This document shows positions 43,594 through 52,600 of a DNA stretch of 60,448 nt, piece by piece (the first letter of the stretch is position 1; each line of letters opens with the position of its first letter). The translations under genes and the position numbers were made by a program. The notes beneath the pieces were generated by a model, which saw only the letters and a list, made by a program, of their open reading frames with translations, ran no database searches and was not told the DNA's origin. Origin of the DNA: Pontibacter fetidus (GTDB lineage Bacteria > Bacteroidota > Bacteroidia > Cytophagales > Hymenobacteraceae); contig NZ_JAAEAA010000022.1 in NCBI RefSeq assembly GCF_010119545.1, positions 1 to 60,448 of the forward strand. Direction: 5' to 3'.

Positions 43594-45477
43594 CTAAGCG
43601 TTGTTCTCTTCTTCAGTTGCTTCCTCGTCAGAACCTTTAGACTTCTTTGCAGCAGCCTCCAGTTTCTTAACGCCAGCTTCTTTCTCGTTCTCCATCATTT
43701 GCTCTTTCAGCGCAGAAAGTGCATCCAGGTCACCAAGCGTAGACTTGTTTTCTACTTCTTTAGGTGCTTTAGGAGCTTTTTCTTTCTTCTCGCCTGCAGC
43801 AGCAGGAGCTTTCTTAGTAGCCTTAGCTACACGGGCAGCATCAGCGCTCTCAGTGTGTGTTGAAGTGTGAGAAAGGATGATCTTACGATCTTCTTTAGAG
43901 AATTCAGTTACTCTGAAGTCAAGGCTCTCACCTGCTTCAACCTGAGAACCGTCTTCTTTTGTTAAGCCTTTAGGGAAAGCAAAACCTTCGATACCGTAAG
44001 GTAACTCAAGTACTGCACCACGCTCAGACTTCTCTAATACAGAAGCTTTGTGAACTGAACCTACATTGAATACTGACTCAAAAGTATCCCAAGGGTTCTC
44101 TTCAAGCTGCTTATGGCCTAATGCAAGTCTTCTGTTAGGAACATCAAGCTCCAGAACAACTACATCAAGGTTTTCACCAACTTTAACAAACTCAGATGGG
44201 TGCTTGATCTTCTTAGTCCAAGAAAGGTCAGAAACGTGTACCAGACCGTCAACACCTTCTTCAAGCTCTAAGAACAGACCGAAGTTAGTCAGGTTACGAA
44301 CTACGCCAGTGTGCTTAGTGCCTACTGCATATTTCGTTAACACATCTTCTTTTGTCCAAGGATCTTCCGTAAGCTGCTTAATGCCCAGAGACATTTTGCG
44401 CTCTTCTCTGTCTAAAGTCAATACAACTGCTTCAACCTCGTCGCCTTGCTTAATGAAGTCTTGTGGGTTGCGCAGGTGCTGAGACCATGACATTTCAGAA
44501 ACGTGGATAAGGCCTTCTACACCTGGCATAAGCTCAAGGAACGCGCCGTAATCAGCAACGTTAACGATCTTACCTTTAACACGTGAACCAACTTCGATCT
44601 CAGCTGGAAGAGCATCCCACGGATGTGGAGTTAACTGCTTCATACCAAGAGAGATACGCTTCTTATCTTCATCAAAGTCAAGAACTACGATCTGTACTTT
44701 CTGGTCAAGCTGCAATACTTCCTCTGGGTGGTTGATACGTCCCCATGAAATATCTGTAATGTGAAGCAGACCGTCTACGCCACCAAGGTCGATGAACACA
44801 CCGAAGTTTGTCATGTTCTTGATAACACCTTCCAGCACCTGACCTTTTTCCAAGTTGTTCAGGATAGCTGCACGCTGTTGCTCCAGGTCTTTCTCGATAA
44901 GTACTTTGTGAGATACAACCACGTTGTCGAAAGCGGCGTTGATTTTCACAACTTTCACTTCCATTTTCTTACCTACAAACACATCGAAGTCGCGGATAGG
45001 CTTAACGTCGATCTGAGAACCTGGTAAGAACGCTTCAACACCGTAAAGGTCCATGATAAGACCACCTTTGGTTCTTCTCTTAACGATACCTTCCAGAATG
45101 TTATCATTCTCAAGTGCATCGTAGATTTTAGCCCAGGCAGAAACGATTTTCGCTTTCTTGCGAGACAAGATAAGCTGACCGTTTGGATCTTCCTGGTCTT
45201 CGATAAATACTTCAACCTGGTCACCTGGCTTCAGATCCGGAAGGTCTCTGAATTCTGAAAGAGGCACCAAGCCATCAGATTTGAAACCGATGTTCAGGAT
45301 CACGTCACGATCAGTGATACCAACAACAGTTCCGCTAACAACCTCCTGCTCCTGTACGGTAGTCAGGGTGTCGTCATACATTTTTTCCATTTCGGCTTTT
45401 TCTTCTTTGCTGTAGCCGCCGCCGAAACCTTGAGACTCAAACTTGTCCCAATCGAAATTTTCTGGAGAATTACTCAT
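43594..45477 (-). CDS. rpsA: 30S ribosomal protein S1
   Basis: A 627-residue S1 protein when started at the ATG giving MSNSPENFDW (45477); the frame extends 9 residues upstream to 45504, with MAIPEQQNN less typical. Several S1 RNA-binding repeats are clear, e.g. FGVFIDLGGVDGLLHITDIS, YGAFLELMPGVEGLIHVSEM and FGLFLELEEGVDGLVHVSDL. The C-terminal tail is Lys/Glu-rich. The gene lacks any CTATAG in about 1.9 kb, unlike its neighbours, and uses few ATA codons, as expected for high expression. Confidence 0.95.
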   Translation of the reverse strand: MSNSPENFDWDKFESQGFGGGYSKEEKAEMEKMYDDTLTTVQEQEVVSGTVVGITDRDVILNIGFKSDGLVPLSEFRDLPDLKPGDQVEVFIEDQEDPNGQLILSRKKAKIVSAWAKIYDALENDNILEGIVKRRTKGGLIMDLYGVEAFLPGSQIDVKPIRDFDVFVGKKMEVKVVKINAAFDNVVVSHKVLIEKDLEQQRAAILNNLEKGQVLEGVIKNMTNFGVFIDLGGVDGLLHITDISWGRINHPEEVLQLDQKVQIVVLDFDEDKKRISLGMKQLTPHPWDALPAEIEVGSRVKGKIVNVADYGAFLELMPGVEGLIHVSEMSWSQHLRNPQDFIKQGDEVEAVVLTLDREERKMSLGIKQLTEDPWTKEDVLTKYAVGTKHTGVVRNLTNFGLFLELEEGVDGLVHVSDLSWTKKIKHPSEFVKVGENLDVVVLELDVPNRRLALGHKQLEENPWDTFESVFNVGSVHKASVLEKSERGAVLELPYGIEGFAFPKGLTKEDGSQVEAGESLDFRVTEFSKEDRKIILSHTSTHTESADAARVAKATKKAPAAAGEKKEKAPKAPKEVENKSTLGDLDALSALKEQMMENEKEAGVKKLEAAAKKSKGSDEEATEEENNA

Positions 45478-45582
45478 ATTGTTTTGTTGCTCTGGAATAG
45501 CCACCAGCCTAGAGCAATTGGCTGATTTGGTTTAGTTTTACATTTCCTGCTGATTTACAGGACCATTCACCTGAATGAGCCG

Positions 45583-45614
45583 CAAAAGTAACGCTTTTTC
45601 AGATCAAAAACCAA
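45583..45614 (-). promoter_or_regulatory. candidate promoter of rpsA
   Basis: The minus strand has TTG (45612-45614), 21 nt, TACTTTTG (45583-45590), about 105 nt before the S1 start. Confidence 0.5.
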
Positions 45615-45690
45615 TGCTAATCAGGGAAAGTGTAAAGTAATGTAGCAAAGGGGGTTAGGGTTATAGGTAAAGTAGTATTTACCCATCCTA

Positions 45691-46140
45691 ACCTGCTCCT
45701 AAAAACAGGGGAATGGGCTTGAGCACCCTCCTGTAGTTGCTGGTTTTGGAATTACTCCTAGCACAAGTTTCCTGACCCGTGACTTGGGGTGAATGTTGCA
45801 TCTCAAGATGCAACTGGCCTGGCAGGACAGGTATGGCAAAGGCAGTGGCTATAGTTCTATAATCCCAACCCCTCAGCCCAACTTTACCTCACCCCAGCCC
45901 TCTCCTAAAAACAGGAGAGGGAGCTTAATCTACCTCATTTGTCATCCTGAAAGGATCTTGTGTGAAGTGCGCTCAGGCTGTTGCAATAACACACCCTTCC
46001 CCGACTAAGAGGGTTTTTTTTGCCATTGTTATAGTTGACTTTATTGTTTGATGCTAGTGTTTGTCATCCCCCTGCCCCCTTCCAAGGGGGACTTTGGCTA
46101 CTACTTTCTGAACAGTCATTTCGACGAAAGGAGAAATTTG
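45691..46140. repeat. cluster of short dispersed repeats
   Basis: The 810-bp gene-free stretch between rpsA and the HNH gene holds CCCTCTCCTAAAAACAGGAG with its GGG arm (about 45897-45921) and a degenerate copy near 45690-45716, the reversed CATCCTGAAAGGATCTTGTG unit (45938-45962), CATCCCCCTGCCCCCTTCCA (about 46067) and GTCATTTCGACGAAAGGAGA (46115-46140). No gene is supported; a 71-codon frame at 45793-46008 lies inside these repeats. Confidence 0.7.
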
Positions 46141-46314
46141 GGTGGCTTTCTGCACGGTTTTACTTAGAGCTACAAGTGAAATGGCAGCTTTAATCCGGAA
46201 AACAACTTTTATACTTTTTACTTACATCTTTGCTTTACATACCTTCTACATTCTTTCTGATTAACCATAACTTATATAGTTAAAACTAAATATTTTAGCA
46301 CAACCATAATACTA

Positions 46315-46815
46315 TTATTTCTCTACTCCCAGGTACATTCCCCAATCCTGGTTATACAAATTGAGGTGCATTTTAAGGAAATATTGAAGTGATGGTTTGA
46401 TAGGTTTTCGAAGTAGTTTCAGGCCTGCTTCTTCAGGAGTGCGGTTGCCTTTGCGGGTGTTGCAGCGCGAGCAGGCCGTTACCAGATTCAGCCAGTTACT
46501 CCCTCCTCCCCTCGAGCGTGGTAGCAGATGATCTAAGGTCAGATTCTTTACAGTGCCACAGTATTGGCAGGTATAGTTATCGCGGCGCATGATGTTATGG
46601 CGGCTTAGTGCAATGCCATAGTAGGGCACATGCACATAGTGCTGCAACCGGATAACGGATGGAACGGGATATACTTTGGTGATGGTACGCAGTTGTTCTT
46701 CGGACTTTGTTACCATTTCGGCTTTATCGAGGTAAACGAGCAGAAAGGCTTTGTGCACCGAGCACACAGCAATGGCGCTGAAGTCCTGGTTCAGGATGAG
46801 AACTTTATCTTTCAT
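46315..46815 (-). CDS. HNH endonuclease
   Basis: A 166-residue protein. The core has CQYCG (Cys83, Cys86), LTLDHLLPRSRGG with Asp95-His96, a following Asn110 and CSRCN (Cys115, Cys118): the HNH nuclease fold with a structural zinc. Its N-terminus, beginning KVLILNQDFSAIAVCSVHKA, is common to a widespread solitary Bacteroidota group. Biological role is unknown; no methylase is nearby. Confidence 0.9.
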   Translation of the reverse strand: MKDKVLILNQDFSAIAVCSVHKAFLLVYLDKAEMVTKSEEQLRTITKVYPVPSVIRLQHYVHVPYYGIALSRHNIMRRDNYTCQYCGTVKNLTLDHLLPRSRGGGSNWLNLVTACSRCNTRKGNRTPEEAGLKLLRKPIKPSLQYFLKMHLNLYNQDWGMYLGVEK

Positions 46816-46893
46816 AGGGTGCTACTGTACTGAATAATAAGCTTCTACGGAAAAAACCGATAGCTTACGGTAAAGTTCAGCGGAAATAGCAGC

Positions 46894-47673
46894 CTATGCC
46901 TGGAAAATACGCTTGATAATACGAAGTTTGTGAGAGTAACGCTTGCGGGCTGCGTTGTAAATTCCGTTGTGGTCGAGGGTATCAATACGGACCTCACCGC
47001 TGGCATGAATAATCTTCTGATCTTCTAAAACGATGCCTACGTGAATGATACGGCCTTCGTCGTTATCGAAATAAGCCAGGTCGCCAGGTTGGGTCTGGTT
47101 CACAAAATGCACTTCTTCGCCAGCTGTTACCTGCTGGTACGCATCGCGGGGTAGTTGTACGCCACAAATACCATACACCTGCTGCGCAAAACCCGAGCAA
47201 TCTATCCCGAATACCGATTTGCCTCCCCACAAATAAGGGGCTTTCATGAAGTTGTAGGCTACTTTTACCAGTTGCGCTATAGTTGCTTCAGATTCCGGGT
47301 TAGACGCACGGCCGTTGTACAAATACGTTTGTTCTCCAATCCGCACATTCATACCGTCAAAGAAAGGTAAATAGGCACCTATACCTACCGGAATACGCTC
47401 ATCGGCATTGCTGATCACCTGCACCAGGTCCATAGCGCGGGGATGCTGGGCTTGCTTCCATTCCTGGTAGTATGCTGCTGAAACGGCATTATGCTGATTA
47501 GCGTCAATCCAGCCCTGATACCCATCGGTAGCTAACTGAACACGCAACCACTTGTCCTGGCGACTGATGATCTCATAGCACTCCCCAAAAAGCAGCTGGC
47601 TAACCAGCTCGGCTCTGTTAGATGGTTCGGCGCGCAACGGCACTAGGCTCAGCATACTTATTCCGTAGTCCAA
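46894..47673 (-). CDS. NlpC/P60 (C40) peptidase
   Basis: A 259-residue enzyme. An N-terminal SH3-like region (about 1-60) precedes the C40 domain with GIDCSGFAQQVYG (Cys159), GDLAYFDND and HVGIVL (His211), completed by His223 in IIHASG. It should cut the peptide links of peptidoglycan (gamma-D-Glu-diaminopimelate type). No signal peptide is visible, which raises the question of how it reaches the wall. It is likely cotranscribed with smpB. Confidence 0.92.
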   Translation of the reverse strand: MDYGISMLSLVPLRAEPSNRAELVSQLLFGECYEIISRQDKWLRVQLATDGYQGWIDANQHNAVSAAYYQEWKQAQHPRAMDLVQVISNADERIPVGIGAYLPFFDGMNVRIGEQTYLYNGRASNPESEATIAQLVKVAYNFMKAPYLWGGKSVFGIDCSGFAQQVYGICGVQLPRDAYQQVTAGEEVHFVNQTQPGDLAYFDNDEGRIIHVGIVLEDQKIIHASGEVRIDTLDHNGIYNAARKRYSHKLRIIKRIFQA

Positions 47674-47750
47674 TTCTTTTAATGATTAATGGTTAATGCG
47701 TAATGAATAATTAAGGATATTAATCATTCATCATTACTGATTATTCATTC
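47674..47750. repeat. short TAATGATTAATG-type inverted repeats
   Basis: The spacer between the C40 peptidase and smpB is made of degenerate TTAATGATTAATGG / ATTAATCATTCATC units. It may form weak hairpins. Confidence 0.5.
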
Positions 47751-48218
47751 TTAATAGCCGCTTCGGTCCATTTCTCGCTTCACGTCTTTTTCTTTGATGT
47801 CCTGGCGCTTGTCGTATAGTTTCTTACCACGGGCAAGGGCAATTTCAACTTTGGCAAAGCCACGGTCGTTCACGAAAACGCGTGTCGGGATTATAGTTAC
47901 ACCTTGCTCCTCTGCTCCTTTTTCCAGCTTTTTCAACTCCTTCTTGTTTAGTAGCAGCTTGCGGGCGCGCATCGGTTCGTGGTTATAGTGCGTACCCTCG
48001 GTGTAGGTTGATATGTGCGTGTTGTGCAGCCATAGTTCGCCGTTCTGGAAAATACAGTAACCATCCTGCATGTTCACTTTGCCTTCGCGTATCGACTTAA
48101 TTTCCGTACCCATCAGCATCACGCCGGCGGTATACTTGTCCAGGAACTGGTACTCGAAGGAAGCCCTGCGGTTAACAATGTTTACGTGTTTCTTTATTCT
48201 ATCCTTGTCTTTAGCCAT
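47751..48218 (-). CDS. smpB: SsrA-binding protein SmpB
   Basis: A 155-residue tmRNA partner. The core has NRRASFEYQFLDKYTAGVML, GTEIKSIREGKVNMQDGYC and a C-terminal Lys-rich tail ending DRSGY. Together with tmRNA it frees stalled ribosomes. The tmRNA gene is not in the window. Its ATG shares one base with the upstream thioesterase stop. Confidence 0.97.
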   Translation of the reverse strand: MAKDKDRIKKHVNIVNRRASFEYQFLDKYTAGVMLMGTEIKSIREGKVNMQDGYCIFQNGELWLHNTHISTYTEGTHYNHEPMRARKLLLNKKELKKLEKGAEEQGVTIIPTRVFVNDRGFAKVEIALARGKKLYDKRQDIKEKDVKREMDRSGY

Positions 48219-48613
48219 TATGCTATCTTAGGTGCCAAAACTTTGGCTAATTTTTCTTTTTTCAAAATTTTCTGCCCGGTTTCTCCATCAGCTATCAATC
48301 GGTCATCTACGCGGGCTTCATAACTGCAGATTACCTCATGGCCATTTACCTCCTTTAGGGTAGCAACTATAGCTATAGTTTCGCTTTCAGAAGCAGGACT
48401 TTTATGATTGATTGTCAGAAAGGTACCTATCCCCTCTTCATCTTCTTCTTTCATTTCCAGCACAAACAACCTGCCCGCCCATTCGGCAGCCTGCGCCAGC
48501 GAAAACGTAGAGCAAACCGCATGCACCAGGCCATCCTCAAAACGGGCAAAATCAGCAGCAGTTACAAGCTTCTGGTATACTTTGGTATCGCCAATCTTGA
48601 AAGGGTTATGCAT
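48218..48613 (-). CDS. hotdog-fold thioesterase (FlK-like)
   Basis: A 131-residue single-hotdog protein. It has TAADFARFEDGLVHAVCSTF, then AAEWAGRLFVLEMKEEDEEG and the hotdog helix-strand order, as in fluoroacetyl-CoA-type thioesterases. Catalytic residues of FlK cannot be assigned with confidence. It overlaps smpB by one base, so translation is probably coupled. Confidence 0.8.
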   Translation of the reverse strand: MHNPFKIGDTKVYQKLVTAADFARFEDGLVHAVCSTFSLAQAAEWAGRLFVLEMKEEDEEGIGTFLTINHKSPASESETIAIVATLKEVNGHEVICSYEARVDDRLIADGETGQKILKKEKLAKVLAPKIA

Positions 48614-48614
48614 T

Positions 48615-48657
48615 TGTCTGAATCAGGATTTATAAGATTAATAGATTTTCAGGATTT
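48615..48657 (+). repeat. CAGGATT-type repeat copy
   Basis: TGTCTGAATCAGGATTTATA is followed by AGATTTTCAGGATT. It sits in the 53-bp gap between the thioesterase start and the tsaD stop, so it may affect readthrough. Confidence 0.7.
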
Positions 48658-48666
48658 TATTTAACA

Positions 48667-49674
48667 CTATAGTTTCATTCGTGGATCAGGGCTGGCGTAC
48701 TGGGTTGCAAAGTCACCCTTAAGATACTGAAAATGAGCAGCCATGGCTATCATAGCTGCATTATCGGTGCAATACTGGAAAGCTGGGATATACACATTCC
48801 AGTTATACTTCTTAGCATACTCCTGCAACGTTGCCCGAAGTCCCGAATTGGCAGAAACACCACCTGCAATGGCCACTTCTTTTATACCCAGGTCTTTAGT
48901 AGCCTGCACTACTTTTTTCAGCAAAGTCTTGATCAACGTATACTGCACGCTGGCGCAAATATCGTTTATGTTTTCCTGTACAAAGTTCGGGTTCTCCTTC
49001 GTTCTATCTCTAAGGAAGTATTGTACCGAGGTTTTGATACCGCTAAAGGAATAGTCGTAGCCGGGCATGTTACCCACCGGAAACTCGAATGCTTTCGGGT
49101 TGCCTTGTGCGGCAGCTTTGTCCAGCATGGGGCCGCCAGGGTAAGGCAAGCCGAGCATTTTGGCTGTTTTATCGAAGGCCTCTCCTACGGCATCATCGGT
49201 TGTCTGTCCGATGATCTCCATGTCCAGGTGGTCTTTAACGAGAACGATCTGGGTATGGCCGCCGCTAACGGTCAGGCACAAGAACGGGAAGTTGGGTTTC
49301 GGGTCTTCAATAAAATGAGCCAGGATGTGTGCCTGCATGTGGTTCACGTCTATCAGCGGGATGTTTAAGCCCAGCGCAAACGACTTGGCAAACGAGCAGC
49401 CAACCAGCAGGGCACCTAAAAGTCCGGGGCCGCGGGTAAAAGCTACTGCACTTAACTCATTTTTAGTTACATTTGCTCTGTTTAACGCTTCGGTTACAAC
49501 CGGTATAATATTTTGCTGGTGTGCCCTGGAAGCAAGTTCTGGTACTACGCCGCCATACTTTTCGTGAACGGCCTGAGTAGCAATTATATTCGACAAAACT
49601 TTGCCGCCACGTATAACGGCTGCCGAGGTCTCGTCGCAGGAAGATTCAATAGCTAAAATTGTAGGTTCGGTCAT
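48667..49674 (-). CDS. tsaD: tRNA N6-adenosine threonylcarbamoyltransferase TsaD
   Basis: A 335-residue enzyme. It has IESSCDETSAAV at 9-20, the metal motif HMQAHILAH (His112, His116, His120 near helix), and SGGHTQIVLV. It finishes t6A37 on tRNAs reading ANN codons, using TsaC-made threonylcarbamoyl-AMP. Its ATG lies 3 nt from the divergent tamB start. Confidence 0.97.
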   Translation of the reverse strand: MTEPTILAIESSCDETSAAVIRGGKVLSNIIATQAVHEKYGGVVPELASRAHQQNIIPVVTEALNRANVTKNELSAVAFTRGPGLLGALLVGCSFAKSFALGLNIPLIDVNHMQAHILAHFIEDPKPNFPFLCLTVSGGHTQIVLVKDHLDMEIIGQTTDDAVGEAFDKTAKMLGLPYPGGPMLDKAAAQGNPKAFEFPVGNMPGYDYSFSGIKTSVQYFLRDRTKENPNFVQENINDICASVQYTLIKTLLKKVVQATKDLGIKEVAIAGGVSANSGLRATLQEYAKKYNWNVYIPAFQYCTDNAAMIAMAAHFQYLKGDFATQYASPDPRMKL

Positions 49675-49677
49675 CTT

Positions 49678-52600
49678 TTGGAAAAAGAACAGTCCATAAA
49701 TTACTTCAAAGTTATAGGAAAAACGCTACTTCACACAGTAGTAGAGGTTATCCTGTTGCTTTTGCTGCTATTTATAGTAGTTTTCTTTGCCATACGCATA
49801 CCAGCAGTGCAGACCCACATCGCCCAACGCGCAGCTGCCTGGCTCTCCGAAGCCACTAACCACGATGTAAGTGTTGGCCGCGTCGATATCGAGTTTTTCA
49901 GTAATGTAATACTGGAGCAGGTACAGGTACGCGACTATAAAAAGAACGAACTATTTTATGTGGGCCGCGTAGAGGCCGACATTGCCACTTTTTCTATCCT
50001 CAACCCGAACACCCTAAGTATAGCCACCCTGGAGTTGGAGGAGCCGCGCGCCAACCTCGTCTACTATAAAGGGTCTGATACCTTAAATGCCGGAGCTTTC
50101 TTTAGTGCCCTCAGCGACCTGTTTGTAAAAGACACCACCAAAGTTTCCAAGCCTTTTAAGTTTGACCTGCAGGAGTTGATACTAAAGAACGGCCGTTTTA
50201 CTTACGACGACTTTAACAAGCCCCTTGCCGACCATGGCATGGATTACGCGCACCTAACGGTAGATAGTATTTACGGACATTTTGATGAACTCGTACTAGC
50301 CGATACTTTAAAAGCCAACATCACCAACTTCAGTGCCATCGAAACGCGTAGCAAAACCAACCTGCGCCACCTGGATACCCGCATGACCTACGCTGCCACC
50401 TTCTGGGAGTGGGCTGACCTGAATTTGAAAGTACAGGATAGTCATCTGAAAGATTATGTGCGCTTCGACTATAACAGCTTTGGCAACTTCGTGGATTTTA
50501 ACGACAGCGTAACGATGACGGCCCGGTTATATGATTCGTATGCCTACGCCAAAGACATCTCTAAATTTACAACCCTGCTAAAAGGTTATGAGAACGAAGA
50601 GATACAGGTTAACTCAATTAGCTACAAAGGCAAGGTCTCAAATTTTAAAGCCGACAGCGTAGACCTGAAGTATGGGCAAAATACCCATATAGTTGGTAGT
50701 ATAAGCGCCGACGGCTTGCCAAACGTGAGAGAAACCTTCGCTAACCTGAAACTGAAACCCTCCACTATAGATGCCGACGACATAAAACAATTTTTGCCCC
50801 GCGATGCCTTTGAAGTGGTAGACCGCCTGGGCACTGTAAAACTGGACGGCCGTTTCCTGGGTTTTTACAACGACTTTGTAGCCAACGGTAGTTTTGCCAC
50901 CGCACTAGGCAATGTACGCTCCGACATTAACCTGAAAATTGATGATGACAAGCGCACCTCTTCTTATAAAGGATTTGTGAGTACCAAAGGCTTTAACCTG
51001 GGCAAGCTCATTAACCGCACCGATCTTATCCAGACCATATCGATGAGCGGGAAGTTAGCCGGCTCCGGATTTACACTGCAGGATGCCAACGTGGACATGG
51101 ATGCAACCATCAACCAGATCTATTTTAAGAACTATAACTACCAGAATATAATAGCCAATGGCAACCTTAGCCGTCAGAAGTTTGTGGGTAAAGTATCCAT
51201 TAACGACCCTAACCTGGTTGTTTCTGCAGATGGTGAGATTTTCCTGAACGATGGCGAGCAGGCTTTTAACGTGATGGCCAACCTGCAGAAGGTAGATCTG
51301 AGAGCGCTCGGTTTATCAAAAGATCCGTTTACTGTCAGCGCCAACGCCAATCTCGATTTTAAAGGCCTGCGCCTGGACGACTTTGTGGGCGTAGCCAGCT
51401 TTGCCAACGCAACTATAAACTATAAAGGCAAAGAACTTGCCCTGGATACACTTTATATCAACTCGGCTATAGTTGAAGGACAGCGGGCGCTTAACCTGGT
51501 ATCGGACCCATTGGTGCTGAACATGGATGGCGACTATAAATACTCTACCCTGATAAATGACCTGACGCAGCTCGCCGAAGAGTACAAGCTAAACTTTGAA
51601 AGCAACGATGCCGCCACCGCAGCCTATTATCGCCGCAAAGCAAAAGGACCTGTAAACGAATATGCCGTAAACTATACCCTCTACCTGAAAGATGCTAACC
51701 CGCTTCTTCAGCTCTTCGTGCCCGAACTATACGTTTCCGAAAACACGAACATCGAGGGTTCATTTACCCATGCCAATACCGTTATCATAAACATGTTCGG
51801 TAAGATAGATACCCTTTCGTATGCCGACTATAACCTGTACCGCAATACGTTTGATATTACCTCCTCCAAGTTACAGCATAGCCCCGATGTACTGGCAAGT
51901 ATCATCTATACTTCAGAAGAGCAGCAACTACCCACAGCCGGAAAAACCCAGGACTTTTACCTGGAAGGCATCTGGAGCGAACGCAAGATAGATTTTGCCA
52001 CCAGCGTGCGCCAGCCCGAATATAACAACCGCGCTACCATTACCGGCGACCTTAACTTCCTGGAGAACCAGGTACAGCTGGTATTTGATAAATCGAACAT
52101 TATACTTCGGAATATGCCGTGGGCTTTTACACCGGGCAACACAGTAGTTATAGGCGATGCCGGTAAAACGATAAATTTCGAAAACTTTGCTGTAACCAAC
52201 CGGGAGCAGGTAGTGCGCGCGGCCGGCACCATCTCCGAAGACCCGAACAGCTCCCTAACCCTGAATGTAGAACAATTTGACCTGCGCAACCTGAATACCC
52301 TGATCACGGAAAAGATTGCCGGTACCTTAAGTGGCGAAATTGTAGCACAGGATGTGTATAACCGCGCTTTGCTCAACATCACGGCCCGCGTAGACTCTTT
52401 CCTACTGGATGATTTCCTGATCGGGAATATTTCGGGTAATGCGGACTGGAACAACGCTATTAAACAGATGGTAGTGGATGTGGGCATAGACCGTAATAAT
52501 AAAAAGGTATTGACCGTAACAGGTAACTATAACCCCAATGCCACCGAAGACCAGCTGGACCTGCTGGCCGTAATGGACCAGGCCCAGCTTAAACTGGTAG

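Noticed and set aside
45793..46008. 71-codon plus-strand frame
   Set aside because: It overlaps a cluster of short repeats and has low-quality composition (repeated Pro/Ser from CCCC runs).
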